Program-made: the position numbers and the translations under genes
Part shown: positions 39,400 to 52,100 of the stretch, in pieces
Position numbering within the stretch: position 1 is the first letter of the stretch
How the letters are laid out: each line of letters starts with the position of its first letter
Notes under the pieces: model-generated
What the model was told of the DNA's origin: nothing
Seen by the model: the letters and a program-made list of their open reading frames with translations, nothing else
Database searches by the model: none
Assembly (NCBI GenBank): GCA_029532415.1
Contig: JAQOTA010000058.1
Coordinates: 434,001-498,000, forward strand
Direction of reading: 5' to 3'
Source: Marasmius tenuissimus
Lineage: Eukaryota > Basidiomycota > Agaricomycetes > Agaricales > Marasmiaceae
Length of the DNA: 64,000 bases

Positions 39400-42318
39400 A
39401 TGTCGACCCACACCAGAACTCGAACAGTCAAACCATCCATACGGCTCAGGCAGTCCTCCTCCCCTAAACAAGTCCACCAGTTCCCTCCCCCACACGTTAT
39501 CCTACATCCAGACGATGCGGGTTCAAAGATACTCAATGCCTTGGCACGTGCTTTGCTCAGTGTCGACAACCGCGCCATGACTATCAAGGACCTTTCAGAG
39601 ATGGTGGTACATTATGGTTATGTTTCTCAGAGGTGCGTGTACATTGTATATCGGTATCTATATCATGTCTAACACAACGTTCTGCAGCTCTTCAGCAGCT
39701 TCACAGGCCATATTAACCTATCTGAGGAACCATTTGACTCGCTGCGACGCCCAACAGGATCACCCTCTGCTCCTCCGGCACACCATGTCTGGGACAATTT
39801 CAGATGATGATCTACTTCCAGCCCTGTATTCGACCTCTGGCGGGGCCCATGACATGCCCTCCAACGATCGTCGCACTAATTTCCGTAAAGGCACCACCGT
39901 CTGGTATCTCAGTCGCGTTACAGGGGCCCCCTGTCCATTTGCACGTGCAAATATCCGTCTCTCAGATTATGCCCAGCCCTCCACTAGCTCCATCACCCCC
40001 CACAACGATCACGACAGGCCCTCATCGTCGACCAATATCCGCTGCGGCCAGAAGAGAAAGCGTCGGTCAACGCGCGAGTGCGTTCTCAAGCAGCAACAAC
40101 CTCGATCAGTTTCCCCGCTTTCTTCTTTTGCATCCGATGAAGATAATCACGACTTCCCTCGCCACTATGATATCGACGACGACGACGATGACAGCCACTC
40201 TGAGGACAGCAGTGACGACGAGCAGCTAGACGAACAACCCCCGCCCAAGGTCAAGCTTACCCTAAAACTACCGCCTCTGGCCCAGGTAATGGCCGAGAAT
40301 AGGTCGAACAGCGGGAATATTCAAAAAGTGACCCCACCTGATCGCCATCAACAATCACAATCACTTTCCCAACAACGCGAGTCGTGTCTACCACCTTATC
40401 CCCGTCGTTCCATTTCTATACCCCCCTATACACCCTCCACGGAATTTGCCGTTAATTCTTCCCATCATACAGCTTTCAACTTTCGTGCTCCCCTCCCCCA
40501 TCCGCAGCCACAGCAATCACAGTGTCGTCGATCTCCTTCCATCCCACACAGTGTCGCCTCTCCTCCCCCCGATTCAGATGATGATGATGATGAAGGCAGT
40601 GTCTCGGATCATAGTGAGAGTGACTCGCCTTCTCCTCGTGCCCAGGTCCCATTATATCTAGACAGCTCCTCTGATATCGATGGAGAAGATGACGATGATG
40701 CTGACTATGAGGATCCAGAAATGGACCTGGACCGGGATGAATTCTCCTCCTCTGATTGGGATGAAGATGAAGACGATGAAGACCAAGAAGGAGATTCTTT
40801 CAGTACTTGGGACTCCCCCGGTCCGCGTTCACCATCCGCCCCGCCTCTTTCCGCTGCGGCGGTCTTAGTGAAGGAAGAGCCAACCGATGTACAGGGGATA
40901 TTAGATCAATGGGAGGATGTACTTGATGCGGAACCCCAGGTCAAGATCGAACCTTTAGAGTGGAAATGGGACTCGGATAGTACTTCACACGAACCGTGGA
41001 AAACGTCCTCCTCACCCTCGACATCGTCTTCGCCGCCACATATCAAGCAGGAAGAAGATGCCTCACCCTTTGACTTTAGCCTGTCGTTTTCAGGTCCCGC
41101 ATTCACGGATTGGCGAGGCTCTCCCGTCGATCCTGTGTCTCCAACGTCTCCCGTCGCCAACCACCACCAACAACCTTTCTCCTTCTCTTCTCCCGAACCC
41201 GACCTCCCTTCGGATCCCACGATAACGCAGTCCCTCGTTTCGCTTATTCATACAATGTCCGTCAATTCCTCCACAGCCTTGTTCTCCGAATACGGTCAAG
41301 ATGCGGCGGCGACTTCATCTACGGCCCCCTGTATATCTCCCGATGACACTCGGATACACAAGGCGGGCGGTTCTCACGTCGCTAACGACGGTCAGGTCGT
41401 GCATACTTGCCAGCCTTCTCACCCTCAAATTTACGCCACTCAGCTCGAAGGTACATTTTCATCTGCTGTCTTGCCTTAATATTGAAACTGACGTTCATTC
41501 ATATGCATATAATAGGCATAGCGGTTTATCAGACCACACTCGGCTCGTACGTTGTCACGCGAAGAATCGATTCGGACTTCGTCAACCTCACGCCCATACT
41601 CGACCATACGAAGTATCCGCACCCCGCATTCAATGCCATACCCGGTGGGACCGTGGTCAGCAAAGGGTCCCCTGACATTCAGGGGGTCTGGGTGCCGTTG
41701 TCCATTGCTCAAAGTTACAATTATGCATTGGGTAATGTCCTCTCAACGTTCGTCAGCGACGACCTGGTGGATTTGTTCCCCAGCGTGGTAAAGGACTTTG
41801 CGAGGCATTCAAGGGAACAGGGGCAGGGGCCAGCGCAAGGGTTTGGGAAGGCATTTGCAAGCGGAATGCAGGCAATGGAGGTCGTCGATGCTGCTGGTGC
41901 TACCTCACTACCAGTGCCTCCATTGACCCAGCTGCAGATAGTGTCGCCTCCTCTGAGTCCCGGCAAGATGAACGAGGAGGTTTCGATGCTTCCGTTGAGC
42001 CCTCGGGAGGAGGAAATCTTCCAGGAGTTGTGTGTCAACCTGGAGTGGGAACAAGATCAGCATGATGGATCACCGCCGCCGATGTCGGCGAAGACGATTG
42101 TGGCGGAGATGCAAGATCAGTTTGGGGAAGCAATGTCCAGGAGTTCGTCACCGCTGTCATCTTGTCCGCCTTCACCGCAGCTCGCGACTGTACGTGCCCC
42201 TCCTCCGTCAAGTAATCCAAACTTGAGGAGGAGTAAGAGGGTGGCTGCCACAAAGACAACGAAGGCCTCTACACCCACGACTAGAACGACAAGGAAGGGC
42301 TCAAAGAATACTTTTTGA
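39400..42318 (+). CDS. GDS1-type winged-helix regulator with C-terminal KilA-N/APSES-like domain
   Basis: Probable nuclear regulator. The N-terminal third matches the GDS1 winged-helix region: HVILHPDDAGSKILNALARA, LLSVDNRAMTIKDLSEMVVH, SQAILTYLRNHLTRC and TNFRKGTTVWYLSRVTGAPC. A long acidic, Ser/Pro-rich disordered middle follows (DDDDDDSHSEDSSDDEQ). After the second intron the last exon carries VYQTTLGSYVVTRRIDSDFV, NLTPILDHTKY and QGVWVPLSIAQSYNYALG, the core of a KilA-N/APSES DNA-binding fold, then a tail with a basic end (RRSKRVAATKTTK). Introns: GTGCGT near 39,632 and GTACAT near 41,450, both restoring frame. The two H1 genes flank it. DNA targets are unknown. Confidence 0.78.
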
Positions 42319-44722
42319 TGTCGTACGCCCTTCATTTTCCACCTCCTTGACTTTTTGAGACTGTCCATTTCGCTTCGTGTCCCTTTTTCTTGCCCCAATT
42401 CTCTCTTGTCGCATGTGGCTAAATGGCTAGAATTATGTGTATCAACAGATTTCTTACTTTCGGTTTCGGTTTCGCTTTGCTTGTGTTCATACCTCTACAG
42501 ACCTACCCTACACTACTCCCGCCTGTCTTATTCGTTTGCATGACGCGCTCTTAACATCACTTCTACACTCCGCTCCCCTTTTTCGACACTCCCGCTGCCA
42601 GTAGCTCGCTCTCCATTGAGTTACCCTCCTCCTCCGAACATCCTGGCCTTCCCAGGCTTTTGGTACCTGCCCACATGGCTGCCACTGAGCCCGGCATGGG
42701 GTCTTGGGATGGATATCGGGATGGAAACCCCGTCGCAAGGGCGTAACTGGGGTCTTGACATAACTCGTCATTCATTCGTTCGCTCCCTCTCTCCTCCTTC
42801 GCTATGTTCAACCGAATACCACAGTACTTTACACACTACCCACTTTTTTAACACCTGAATTCGCCTTACGATACGATTTTCCTGTTCCTTTTCAAGTTAT
42901 TCCCGGTTGCTGCTGAATTTGGAAGTGTATTCATACCACCCTAACTTACCGTTCTATTATCCAAGTTGAAAAGTGTATGATATCCTTCTCTTTCGAGTTT
43001 TATTTGCCTGTTTTTTTCTTTATCTTTGCTCTCTGTTTGTTAGACTCTTGTCACTTGGTGGAGTTGCTTGCTCTCGGCGGGGGGAAAAATGTAGACCCCT
43101 CGGTGGATTTTCACACTCCTGCTTACTCCGGAACCAAGGTGCTTTCCTTTTGGTATAGTAGAATAGTTTTTTGTTATGTGGTTTTAGTCCTACTCTTTCT
43201 TGCGCCTACTTCTGCTCTACGATGTGTAAATAGTCCCTACGGTAGCGTACTGTATCGGTATGAATCTCAAAAGAAACGATTTGATAGTCAAGCCATCGAC
43301 CGCGTTGAGAGACTCGCCAGACTTGTAAGAATCACGGCGGAGGGGGTCCCGATGAAAGTCGCCTTACGCCGCACTGACAACTCGCAGGCGGGAGGGACAG
43401 ATGGATTGGTCACAAGTTATAACTCATTCCTCCGTCCTCTGATACGGCACGGGGAAGTGGCGAATGCTGTGTTTCAGCACCTCTATTCAGTGGAAGAACA
43501 TCCGGCAAAGGTGCTGGACCGGGTGAGGTCGCATGACCTAGAATAAATGAATCATGCCTCTTTTTGGGTTTGTTCATGTTACAGTTCTACGCATGCATCC
43601 CGCAGCCTACCTTTTCCGGCGAAAAACACAGACTCAGGAAATCGGATGAGGGCCGGGCATGGTTTAAGGACTCACACGCCCTCCTTACGAGTTTGGCAAT
43701 GAGGCTGTTATCGTGCGATGGACTCCGAGTTGGGTGAAGAGGATGCCGAGTACCGTATACGTATTCGAACGGCCCAGGAGCTGGCAGGAGTCGATTCGGG
43801 GTTCTCGCCACTTCTGGGACTCCGACCTAGCTCAGGGATTCCCCCAGTGCGGTCGAAGAGTGCAAGGGGCTAATCTCTATGTGTGAGCGCGATAGAGTAC
43901 ATACTCAACAACCTTGCGACTGGAGTATACCGTCGCAAGTCCATATCTACCAATTTTGAGCTCAAGTCCCCAGGGAGAACGAGGACGTCGCTATCATCCT
44001 CGGATTGGATTTCTCCGTCCAAGTGCTGAGTTCATATGAACCAAGTCAAAGTTCCTGCGACATTCATCCGGAAGGCTTCTCTAGCTTGCAATATACGCAT
44101 TTTGGGAGGCTCGCAGTGAAATTGCAAAGAGCAACACCGGAAATTGCAAGGAAATTGACTGTGTGGCTCGGATGTCAAGATGTCGGAGTCGCCGGGAAAT
44201 CATTAAGCGCCGACGCGTGCATGGGATTTCATCGCGCAAATTGCCGAAGCGTTCTTCCATGTTCCTCCTTTCTATGACCCTCCTCAACGTCTTTCAGGTC
44301 ACTATCGGCGGCTGCGCAGAGCTCAAGATGATTCAGACTCACTTGCGGATCTTTCTGGCCTATCTTCTTGTGATGATCGTGTGTTCAAGGGCTCAAATGA
44401 GGGTAAAAACCACTTGATTCGACTCAAGAGCGCTGTTCACCACTTGTGCTCGCTCTGCAGCCCATTCAGCATCTTCTGTCACTGTTCTGGTCGTCCTAAA
44501 CATGTTTCTCAGACTCATAAGTATCCCATGCACGCTTCAGTGCTGTTTTGTGGCCCAACAGCTGAAGTCCGTGCGTCAAACATCACGTGGTATATATTTG
44601 GGGATCCAGCGTTCGGAAACTCAACGCCCTTCTTGCCTTTCCCCACTCAACGCCGTTCGCGCCTTTCATTTTTTCAAGACTTGTACCGTTCAATTCCTTC
44701 AGCTCTACTCTACTAGCTCACA
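42319..44722. other. 2.4-kb stretch with no supported gene, ending in the promoter of H1 copy 2
   Basis: The first part is T-rich 3' flank of the GDS1-type gene. An open frame of 189 codons at 42977-43546 (+) has a hydrophobic start, but no family resemblance or splice support. The right end holds CACGTG (44584-44589) followed at once by a TATATATT TATA-like box, about 135 bp upstream of the H1 copy 2 ATG. Confidence 0.45.
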
Positions 44723-46016
44723 ATGCCTACTGCTAAGAAGACTTCTGGGTCGACGGCTGCCAAAGCCAAAGCTACGACCTCAAAGTCTCAGCCAGCTGCC
44801 CACCCTCTTGGGTCGATATGATCAAGGTGAACTTTCCCCTCTTTATATCCCTCCTCAAAGTCGTTTCTGACGTTCTATACGCTCCTTGCATCCTCTAGAA
44901 CTGCATCACGGATCACCCAGAAGGTTTGTGCGAAGACTGCTTGCTTCGTTTTCTCTGGGGGCTCGGGTTCGGTTGACTCACCTTCCACATGTTGTCCCGT
45001 TTCAGATTCCCGCACTGGCGTATCTAGGCCTCAGATTAAGAAATATGTTGAAACCAAATACAAGATTGACCTCAATGCCGCCGCTGCTAGTCAGCTCAAT
45101 CGTGCCATCACCTCTGGTAGTGAGAAGGGGGTGTTTGTGTTGCCAAAAGGTACGACTCAGCCACGACTATCTATAATCTTATCGTTCCTCCTCTCATTCT
45201 GCTATTACCTTCAGGACCCTCTGGCAAAGTCAAACTGGCTCCCAAGGCTCGCGCTGACGCTGCCAAAGAGGCGAGTCGTCCTTGTCGTTGGTCCGCGCAC
45301 GCGCGTCATCGTCTTGTCTGACTGTTGCCGTATTTGTCCTTTCCTTCTTTAGAATGCTAAACCCGCCGTTAAGAAGCCAGCCACTACTGCCTCGAAGGCT
45401 AAAGCTACGACCACCAAAGCTTCTACAAAGTCTACCACGAAGTCTACTACGAAGCCTTCCGCGACAAAGAAGCCCGCTGCCGCTCGTACCACCACCACGA
45501 CTAAAAAGCCGTCTACCGCTGCCAAGCCTCGCACCGCCACTGCCAAAGCCCCCACAAAGAAACCTGCTGCAACAACGGCGAAGAAGACTGCAACCGCTGC
45601 TCCAAAGAAGACAACTGCTGCGAAGAAGGCGCCTGCCGTGAAGAAGCCTGCCGCGGCGCCTGCGAAGAAGGCAACCACTGCGAAGAAGACTACCGCTGCT
45701 AAGAAGGTCAGATAAGCTCTCATCTATTGCTCGTTGCCTTTCCGTACTCATTGCTCACCGATAGTCCACGAAGAAGCCTGCGACGACGGCTAAGGCTAAG
45801 ACCACCACCAAGAAGGCTGACACCGGCGCCTCTACCACGAAGACCACCGCAGCTACGAAGAAACCCGCTTCCAAGAGTAAGTCCGCCCCCAAGAAGGCAG
45901 CCGACAAGAAACCCGCTGCTGCAGCAGAAGTTAAGGTGAGTAAACGTGTCAGCAATTAGATCTATCATTGCGCTGATTAGCCTCCCTACGCTTTGAAAGG
46001 CTTGAGAACGATGTGA
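44723..46016 (+). CDS. Linker histone H1 (copy 2), frame break in first exon
   Basis: Second H1: N-terminal Lys/Ala/Thr tail (MPTAKKTSGSTAAKAKATT), winged-helix domain (WVDMIKNCITDHPED, GVSRPQIKKYVETKYKIDL, LNRAITSGSEKGVFVLPKG, PSGKVKLAPKARADAAKE), then a long Lys/Ala/Thr repeat tail ending KGLRTM. Between the tail and globular domain, at about 44,804-44,809, the frame lacks one base: the sequence reads AAHP then a stop (GSI, TGA) instead of HPSWVDMIK, and no intron can repair it. Either the assembly dropped a base or this copy is damaged. The intron after AAKE has a GC donor (GCGAGT, 45271-45352). Some introns match copy 1; others (after PE, after LPKG) do not. Confidence 0.8.
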
Positions 46017-46356
46017 TCGATTGATAGTACCTTTCCTCAGCCTACTTATTTTCTTGACTCTTGCCTCGACTCGACTATGTATGTGCTTTCGAGATCTATT
46101 TTTTCCTAACCTATCTTGTACTATTCTTCCGCCCTCCTCTTCTTGGTCTTGTGCTTCTGGTCACTACCATGGGGTATTATTGTGTCCGTGCGACATAATT
46201 ATTTGCCATGCACATATCTATATGTCGTCTACGCCTGTACATGTACCCAGCACTCAGATGTGCGCTTTACTATGATAAATTTTGTTGAAGTCAGTATAAA
46301 GTTGTTAGTCGGTCGTTAGCCGGTGATCAAGAAAGTTCCTGCAGGTGATGTTTTCG
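46017..46356. other. Convergent intergenic region
   Basis: 3' flanks of H1 copy 2 (+) and the RBR ligase gene (-). T-rich; no gene or structure that I can support. Confidence 0.5.
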
Positions 46357-49005
46357 CTATCGTCTCCTTCTGCGGGGAGCACGAGCCACGCGAGGTTGTG
46401 GCGGAACGTGGAGCTGGGGAAGATGAGGAAGGGCCGGGACTGGGGGTAGGGGAGGAATCTCGAGAGGGCGTATACGCGGAACTGGATGCGCAAGGGGAGG
46501 TGGCGGGATATAAGCTCCAAGTCCTCCATGGAAAGCATTCACGTGGGCAAGGTGATGATGGTGGTGGTTGTGGTGGAGAAATCTGGGGTTCGGTACCAGA
46601 GCTGGTGGGATTTGCGGGCGTTGAACAGGTGGAGGAGCCTTGGGTACGTCGACGTGTATCTCTTTGTCTTCGACGTCTGGATTGTCTGCGAGGTAGGCAT
46701 CTTTCGCTTGCTGCGCGGCTTCTTGAATCTATTGTGACAGACTGAGTGAGCATGACACCGAAAGGTTAGGCTGGTCGGAGAGCTGACCTCCTTAGCATGT
46801 CGAGCCTCGACGGGCCCATCCCATAGAGGACACTTCTTGCTCTGTCCGCTACTCGCTGGGGCATGGGGATGTGCTTGCTGCTCATAGAAATGATGAGTGA
46901 TTAATTGAGGGACTTCGCGAGGGGCGTACGCACATTGAAGTGAATGTAACCCTCAGGTATCAGCTTTCTGCAGACGTAACATGACAGTGAATGGCAGTTG
47001 GGACATGTCATTTTGTTGCACTAAATCCGGAAAACAGTCAGTCCCTGTAGCCTGGAACGATGGCCGTGGCCATCTTACCCCGTCTTCTTTGATGAATCCT
47101 AGATGAGATAGAGAGCTTTCAGCAGGGGATGAAACGTTGAAGTTAAATCCCTTACCTTTGCCGCACTTGGGACAGTTTCTCATGAGAGCGCGAGCTGCGA
47201 GACGAAATTAGCCTAGGAATGTCTGTAGTTCGGCGATACCTACTCATTGCTTCCTCTATCGCATGACGGCCATCCAGACGCCTGTCATCTTCCATCTCTG
47301 CCGCCCGTTGAGATAAGCATACTTCGATTCAATCAAGAAGAGTCAGCTCACCTTGGCAGCTCTTTGGAAGGTGATCCTGCGACAACATCGGTTATTCCTC
47401 CGTACGTTAGTGGTCGTTGCAGATTGCCCACTCACCGGCTTTTTACATTGTCGACAGGTGATGGCACCACAATCCTCCGCATTACCACATCTGAAGAGCT
47501 TCTCGTCTGGGTTTTCGATGACACACTTGTATTCGCAAAAGGGGCACTCTTCAAGCCCTTCCAGTCCCGCCATCTCGATTTCCTTCGCCTGTTTGACACG
47601 CTCATACAACTCCATGAGCTTGTCGGGAAGAAAACGGCGCAGCTCCGACACAGGAAACGGGAGTTTACAGCCCGACTGGTCCATACAAACGATACTGACG
47701 TTGTGCGAGCCCAAGAGGTTCTCCGAGTAGGATGTCATACAATCTGTACAAAAGAGGTGTCCATCTTCGCATTGCACCATTTTGTCCTACGAAAGAGTAA
47801 GTAGGTACTATGCCGTGGACAGGAACGGATAGCTCACAAAGGGATATGTAGAGAAACAACATCCGCATTCGATACCGTCTCCATTTTCCTCGTAATCCTG
47901 TTGGTTTAGCTGTTGTGCCAATTGCCCATCACTTCCTGCGATATCTCCAGCGAGTTTTTGAACAAGCCACTCTCGTTCCGTTTCAAGCTCCGAGTCTACG
48001 TGAGCGATTCCTTTGCCTTTGGCAGTAGCTCGGCGATGCGTGATTTTCTTGGGAACGTAGGGCAGTGGGTTTCCACTCTTCCTATCAGTTTCTAGCAGGA
48101 AGTAGGTAGGAGCGTATAAGGATTTCTTCGAAACCAGCGTCTTCCGAATATATGGTTTAGGTATTTCAGGAAAATCGAGCATGAGCTGATCCTTTGGATA
48201 AACCTCAGTCTCGGCGAATGGTTTTGAGTAACAGGATGCGTACGATTGCCAGATTCACATAATGCACACCTCCCTTGAAATCTCTATCCACGCTTCCATA
48301 GTCAATCAAATCCTCTCTGGCCTTCTTAACTTCCGGTTTCGCAAGCTCCGTCGTGGCCTTGCGTTTGCCCTTCCTATCGACTTTAGGGTAGTCGGAATTC
48401 TCGAATAGATGATGAAGAACGAATTCAACAACACTCCCTCCCCGTTCAGGTAGGTGCTGGTTTATGAGAGTTGTTGCATAATCAGGTTGGACATCTGGAA
48501 CAATTTCCAAGACCTGAATGAGATATGTAGAGGCAGGGTCTTCAGGTGTCACATTCTCGGTAGGTGACGCTGGTGGTGAGCCAACCAGGTCTACATTGAT
48601 GACCTCATTCTGCGTATCTTCGAGATCGACATCGACGAGTGGAATGGAATTCGATGTCCGACAAGGCGGTTCATTTTCCTCGTCGCTGGGGAGAAAGAGC
48701 TCTATGGGGTTCCGCTTGGCCTTGCCAGGGTTCGACAACGCGACATTCTCGTCCGACAACTTTCTTTGTTGAAGAAAGGCTGCTTGAGGTCGTTCTTGTT
48801 CAAGAACTCGAGTACAGGATGGCCCAGCCGCGGGCTGAGCAGTAGCCGCCCGTGGACCATCCTCAACTTCTTTGTCGCTTTCCGAATCGCTAATCTCGAT
48901 CACTGTGAGAGTTTTCATCTGCTTGGGTTTTGAGGTACTTGCAGGGCGTGATCTTGCGCGCGAAAGAGCTCTCGCCGGTTGCACAAGCTCTGGGGAGGAA
49001 GACAT
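46357..49005 (-). CDS. RNF216/TRIAD3-like RBR E3 ubiquitin ligase
   Basis: RING-between-RING ligases pass ubiquitin through a RING2 cysteine. The N-terminal third is disordered with acidic runs and a helical SLSDLP-like region (YLIQVLEIVPDVQPDYATTL, VVEFVLHHLFENSDYP). Then DGIECGCCFSTYPF, DKMVQCEDGHLFCTDCMTSY form RING1. The IBR has CPFCEYKCVIENPDEKLFRC, EDCGAITCRQCKKP and DHLPKSC. RING2 reads MRNCPKCGK, FIKEDGCNKMTCPNCHSLSC and YVCRKLIPEGYIHF, with the catalytic cysteine in the NKMTCP motif. The C-terminus after the RBR is coiled (EIQEAAQQAKDAYL) and then strongly Pro/His-rich. Order and spacing match the RNF216 branch. Many short introns. Confidence 0.87.
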
Positions 49006-49140
49006 TGTGTCGAATTGTGGCAGGCTCAGTCAGAGTTGCGGAGTGTGACTGTTACCCACCATTCCTCTCGATCACGCGATGAATGTCACAGCGGCAAAAA
49101 GCGGCATTCGAATTTTCGTTCTTTCCCTTCTCCCAAGTCC

Positions 49141-52100
49141 ATGGCGAGCGGTGACAGTCAAGGCCACATTAGAGATGTAATACAACAACTTCAACAGCCG
49201 ATATCAGAGATCAGTACCCTCATTTCTCTTCTTTCTGCTCCTCTCGATGCTCTTCGGCTACTCCCTCCTCAGTACGCGCGATACAATGTCAATCCCATAC
49301 CCCACGATTCAATCAAGCTCGAGAAACATATCGCATCCATCCAGAAAGTACTTTTGGAGGTTGTGATTCCCACATGGGACTCTGCGCTACAGGAACAGGG
49401 AGCATTCCTGCTTGTTGAGCAGTATTTCTGCCCAGACCTGCTCTCCTTTGCTTCGCCGCTAGCAGGAGAAGTGGCTGCGTCCAGTTATTCCACTATTCTG
49501 TCATCTCCATTCACCACTGCTTCTGTTTGGCTACTGATTCGACTGGTGAAGGAATATCCTATCGACAAATTACATTCAGTTGTGTTCACCTCCAAAGCTG
49601 ATCCTGCGAAGAAGGAGTTTAGATGGGAGGAGTGTGTTCAGAATGTGGTCTCTTTACCCGCGAAGATCGCGAACCATTTCGGGGAAAGGGTCAAATACCG
49701 GATGCGTTGGAACATGCTGCGTATTTCAATCGCCTTTGTACGCGTTGCGAGCAACTGATACAGTCTATGTCTTCGACTTCTCGTGCGCCTTTCCATCTCC
49801 CTGAATCTAGAAGAACATCTCATTCATATGGCTACAGAAAAAGAATACTCGTCGATAGTTTCGCTGCTGGCGAGACTAACACGACTTGGAGTATTCCCTC
49901 CCTCCGTTCCTACGTCCCGTTCTCAGCCTTCCTTCTTCCAGACTGTACTACCAACGATGAGGAATAGATTAGCTGGAGCGGGGTCTTCTGCCTACGCTCT
50001 CGCGTGGTCACGGATTCTCCAGTCATTTACTTCGTCCAGCACACTCCGCGCAGTTTTCGTGTCTTTATTCGCGACCTTGAAGGGAATAAACTCTATCGAC
50101 ATGGACATTACCACAAGAGCGCTTGTTAGACGGGAAGCTCGGTTCCTCCACGAGATTTGTCCATTGCATAATGAGAATCAAGAGCTTTGGGAATGCGCCT
50201 CATCTATCATAGTACATCGGGAATGGGATGAAGGTCGGGCCCGGATCTTCGTTGGCTGGCTTTCGTTCTGCGATAGAATACACAGGAACGACAAGAGTGA
50301 GTGTTCCAGTCGAATGTCTCGTTTTAATGTGACTTCTAACTATTTATCAAGCTCTGCAACTACTGCTTAACGACGTACTTTCGCAATGGACGGATCCCGA
50401 CCATATCAAACATTCTTTGCTTAGTCGTCATCGATGTGAGTTTTGAACACGTTGCGAGATTTCAACAGCTGACAAACTTTCGAAAGATTTGACGCTGTTA
50501 CTTTTACTCGCGATTTCGTACCTACCGATGTCAGCTCTGTCGTCTATGGCCTCCTCCAATCGATTCATAAGCGCAATCGGAGTCTACATCAGCCATATGG
50601 ATAACTCCGTGCGTCATTATGGGATGCTAGCAGCTGAGATAGTTGCACAGCGGGCTGGGAAAAAACTGGATTTCGAGGATTGGGTGGGAGAGGATAGCGA
50701 CAAAGCCTGGTGTAGACAGGTCCGACAGCTCATTCAGACTCGGGACATCGATGTCGATGTTCAGACTGTGAATGTGGTCGAGGAAGTGAAAGGAGAATCG
50801 AACATACCACCGGGAATGTGCCTCCCTCGAATGAACCCAGGCAAGAACCAAGTCAACCTGCATCAAAATCGGCTGTTATACTGAAGTCGAGCGATGGGTA
50901 CGATTCGGACGATTCTATGACCGGGTACGAGTCGACTCCTTCGTCTCGTTCGGGTTCTCCCACTCCATCCGAGCTGCAGGAAATCGAAGATGATCCGTCA
51001 TTGGCTGTTGGGCAGAAGAAGGTGCAGCGGCCCGTATACCTTGCGCAGTTGGGTGCCATGATTCGAGGACCAACAGGCCCAACTGACAGTAGCGCGGGTG
51101 AAGAAGCGGATAAGGTGGAGATGGCTCTTAACTGTGCAGAGGAACTGATACGGAAGAAGAGAGACTTCGGTACAGAGTTAGGTCAGATTCCTGAATGCAT
51201 ATACGGTCTACATTTGCCTGATGCTCAACAGAGGAGAACGCTGTGAATATTGCCTACGGTCTGGTTGGGCTGCAAGACAACTTTGATCTTCCAGAATTCG
51301 AAAGCAAGAGACAAAACGCGCTAAATGCGTTAGTTGCGTGCTGTCCACGTATAGCTGCCCCGTAAGCTCTTCCGCTCTCTCAACTCAACGCGACTTCGCT
51401 CATTCTCGAGTCCTAGGTGTATCATCGAAGAGTTCTTCAAGAATCAATACTCGACCAACCAGCGCTACGTGATTCTCAACGCCCTTGCATTCGGTGCTCG
51501 TGAGCTGGCCGCACTCACGATCCCTCCGTCTGCGAACACACCTTCTTTCCCAAGCAAGCGACTTCCAGGACCCCTTCATCAGAAGTACATCACCGACGGG
51601 TCCTCTAACACTGCCACGGTCCTCAACTGCTAGAGGACATCACTCGGAATTCCATCGAACGAGGAAAAGACGTTGCTTCTGACAAGGTTCCCGAAATAGT
51701 TCGGGAGAAACGGCTAAGGGTCCAAAAACCTGCATTGGTCAAGGAAGTGACATCTCAAACCCCTCTTACTCCTCTGCCTCAGAAGGCGTCGTTCAATGAA
51801 GTGGCTGCGCAACATTTCATCGGTCCTCTTGTCAATCATTTCTGGTTGTTCCTACGAGACGAGCAGTCAAGAGAAGAACGTACCGCCCACCTCGAAGGTC
51901 GTGGTCGTTATCACGGTGCGGGCACAGGTCTCATCTTGAACCCACTCGTATTGGCCCACTTCCTACGCACGCTCGCGCTATTGGTTCATGCAGCTCATAA
52001 TGCTCCCGAATGGTTGGCTGTCATCGCGCCCAACTCACTTGAACTTGCTTTGACGCTTGGTACAAGACCAGTTTCGCATTTGGAAAGTGATGAGAGAGAC

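Noticed and set aside
42977..43546. 189-codon plus-strand open frame with hydrophobic N-terminus
   Set aside because: T-rich start typical of a 3' flank, no family resemblance, no splice context and no matching promoter; not listed as a gene.
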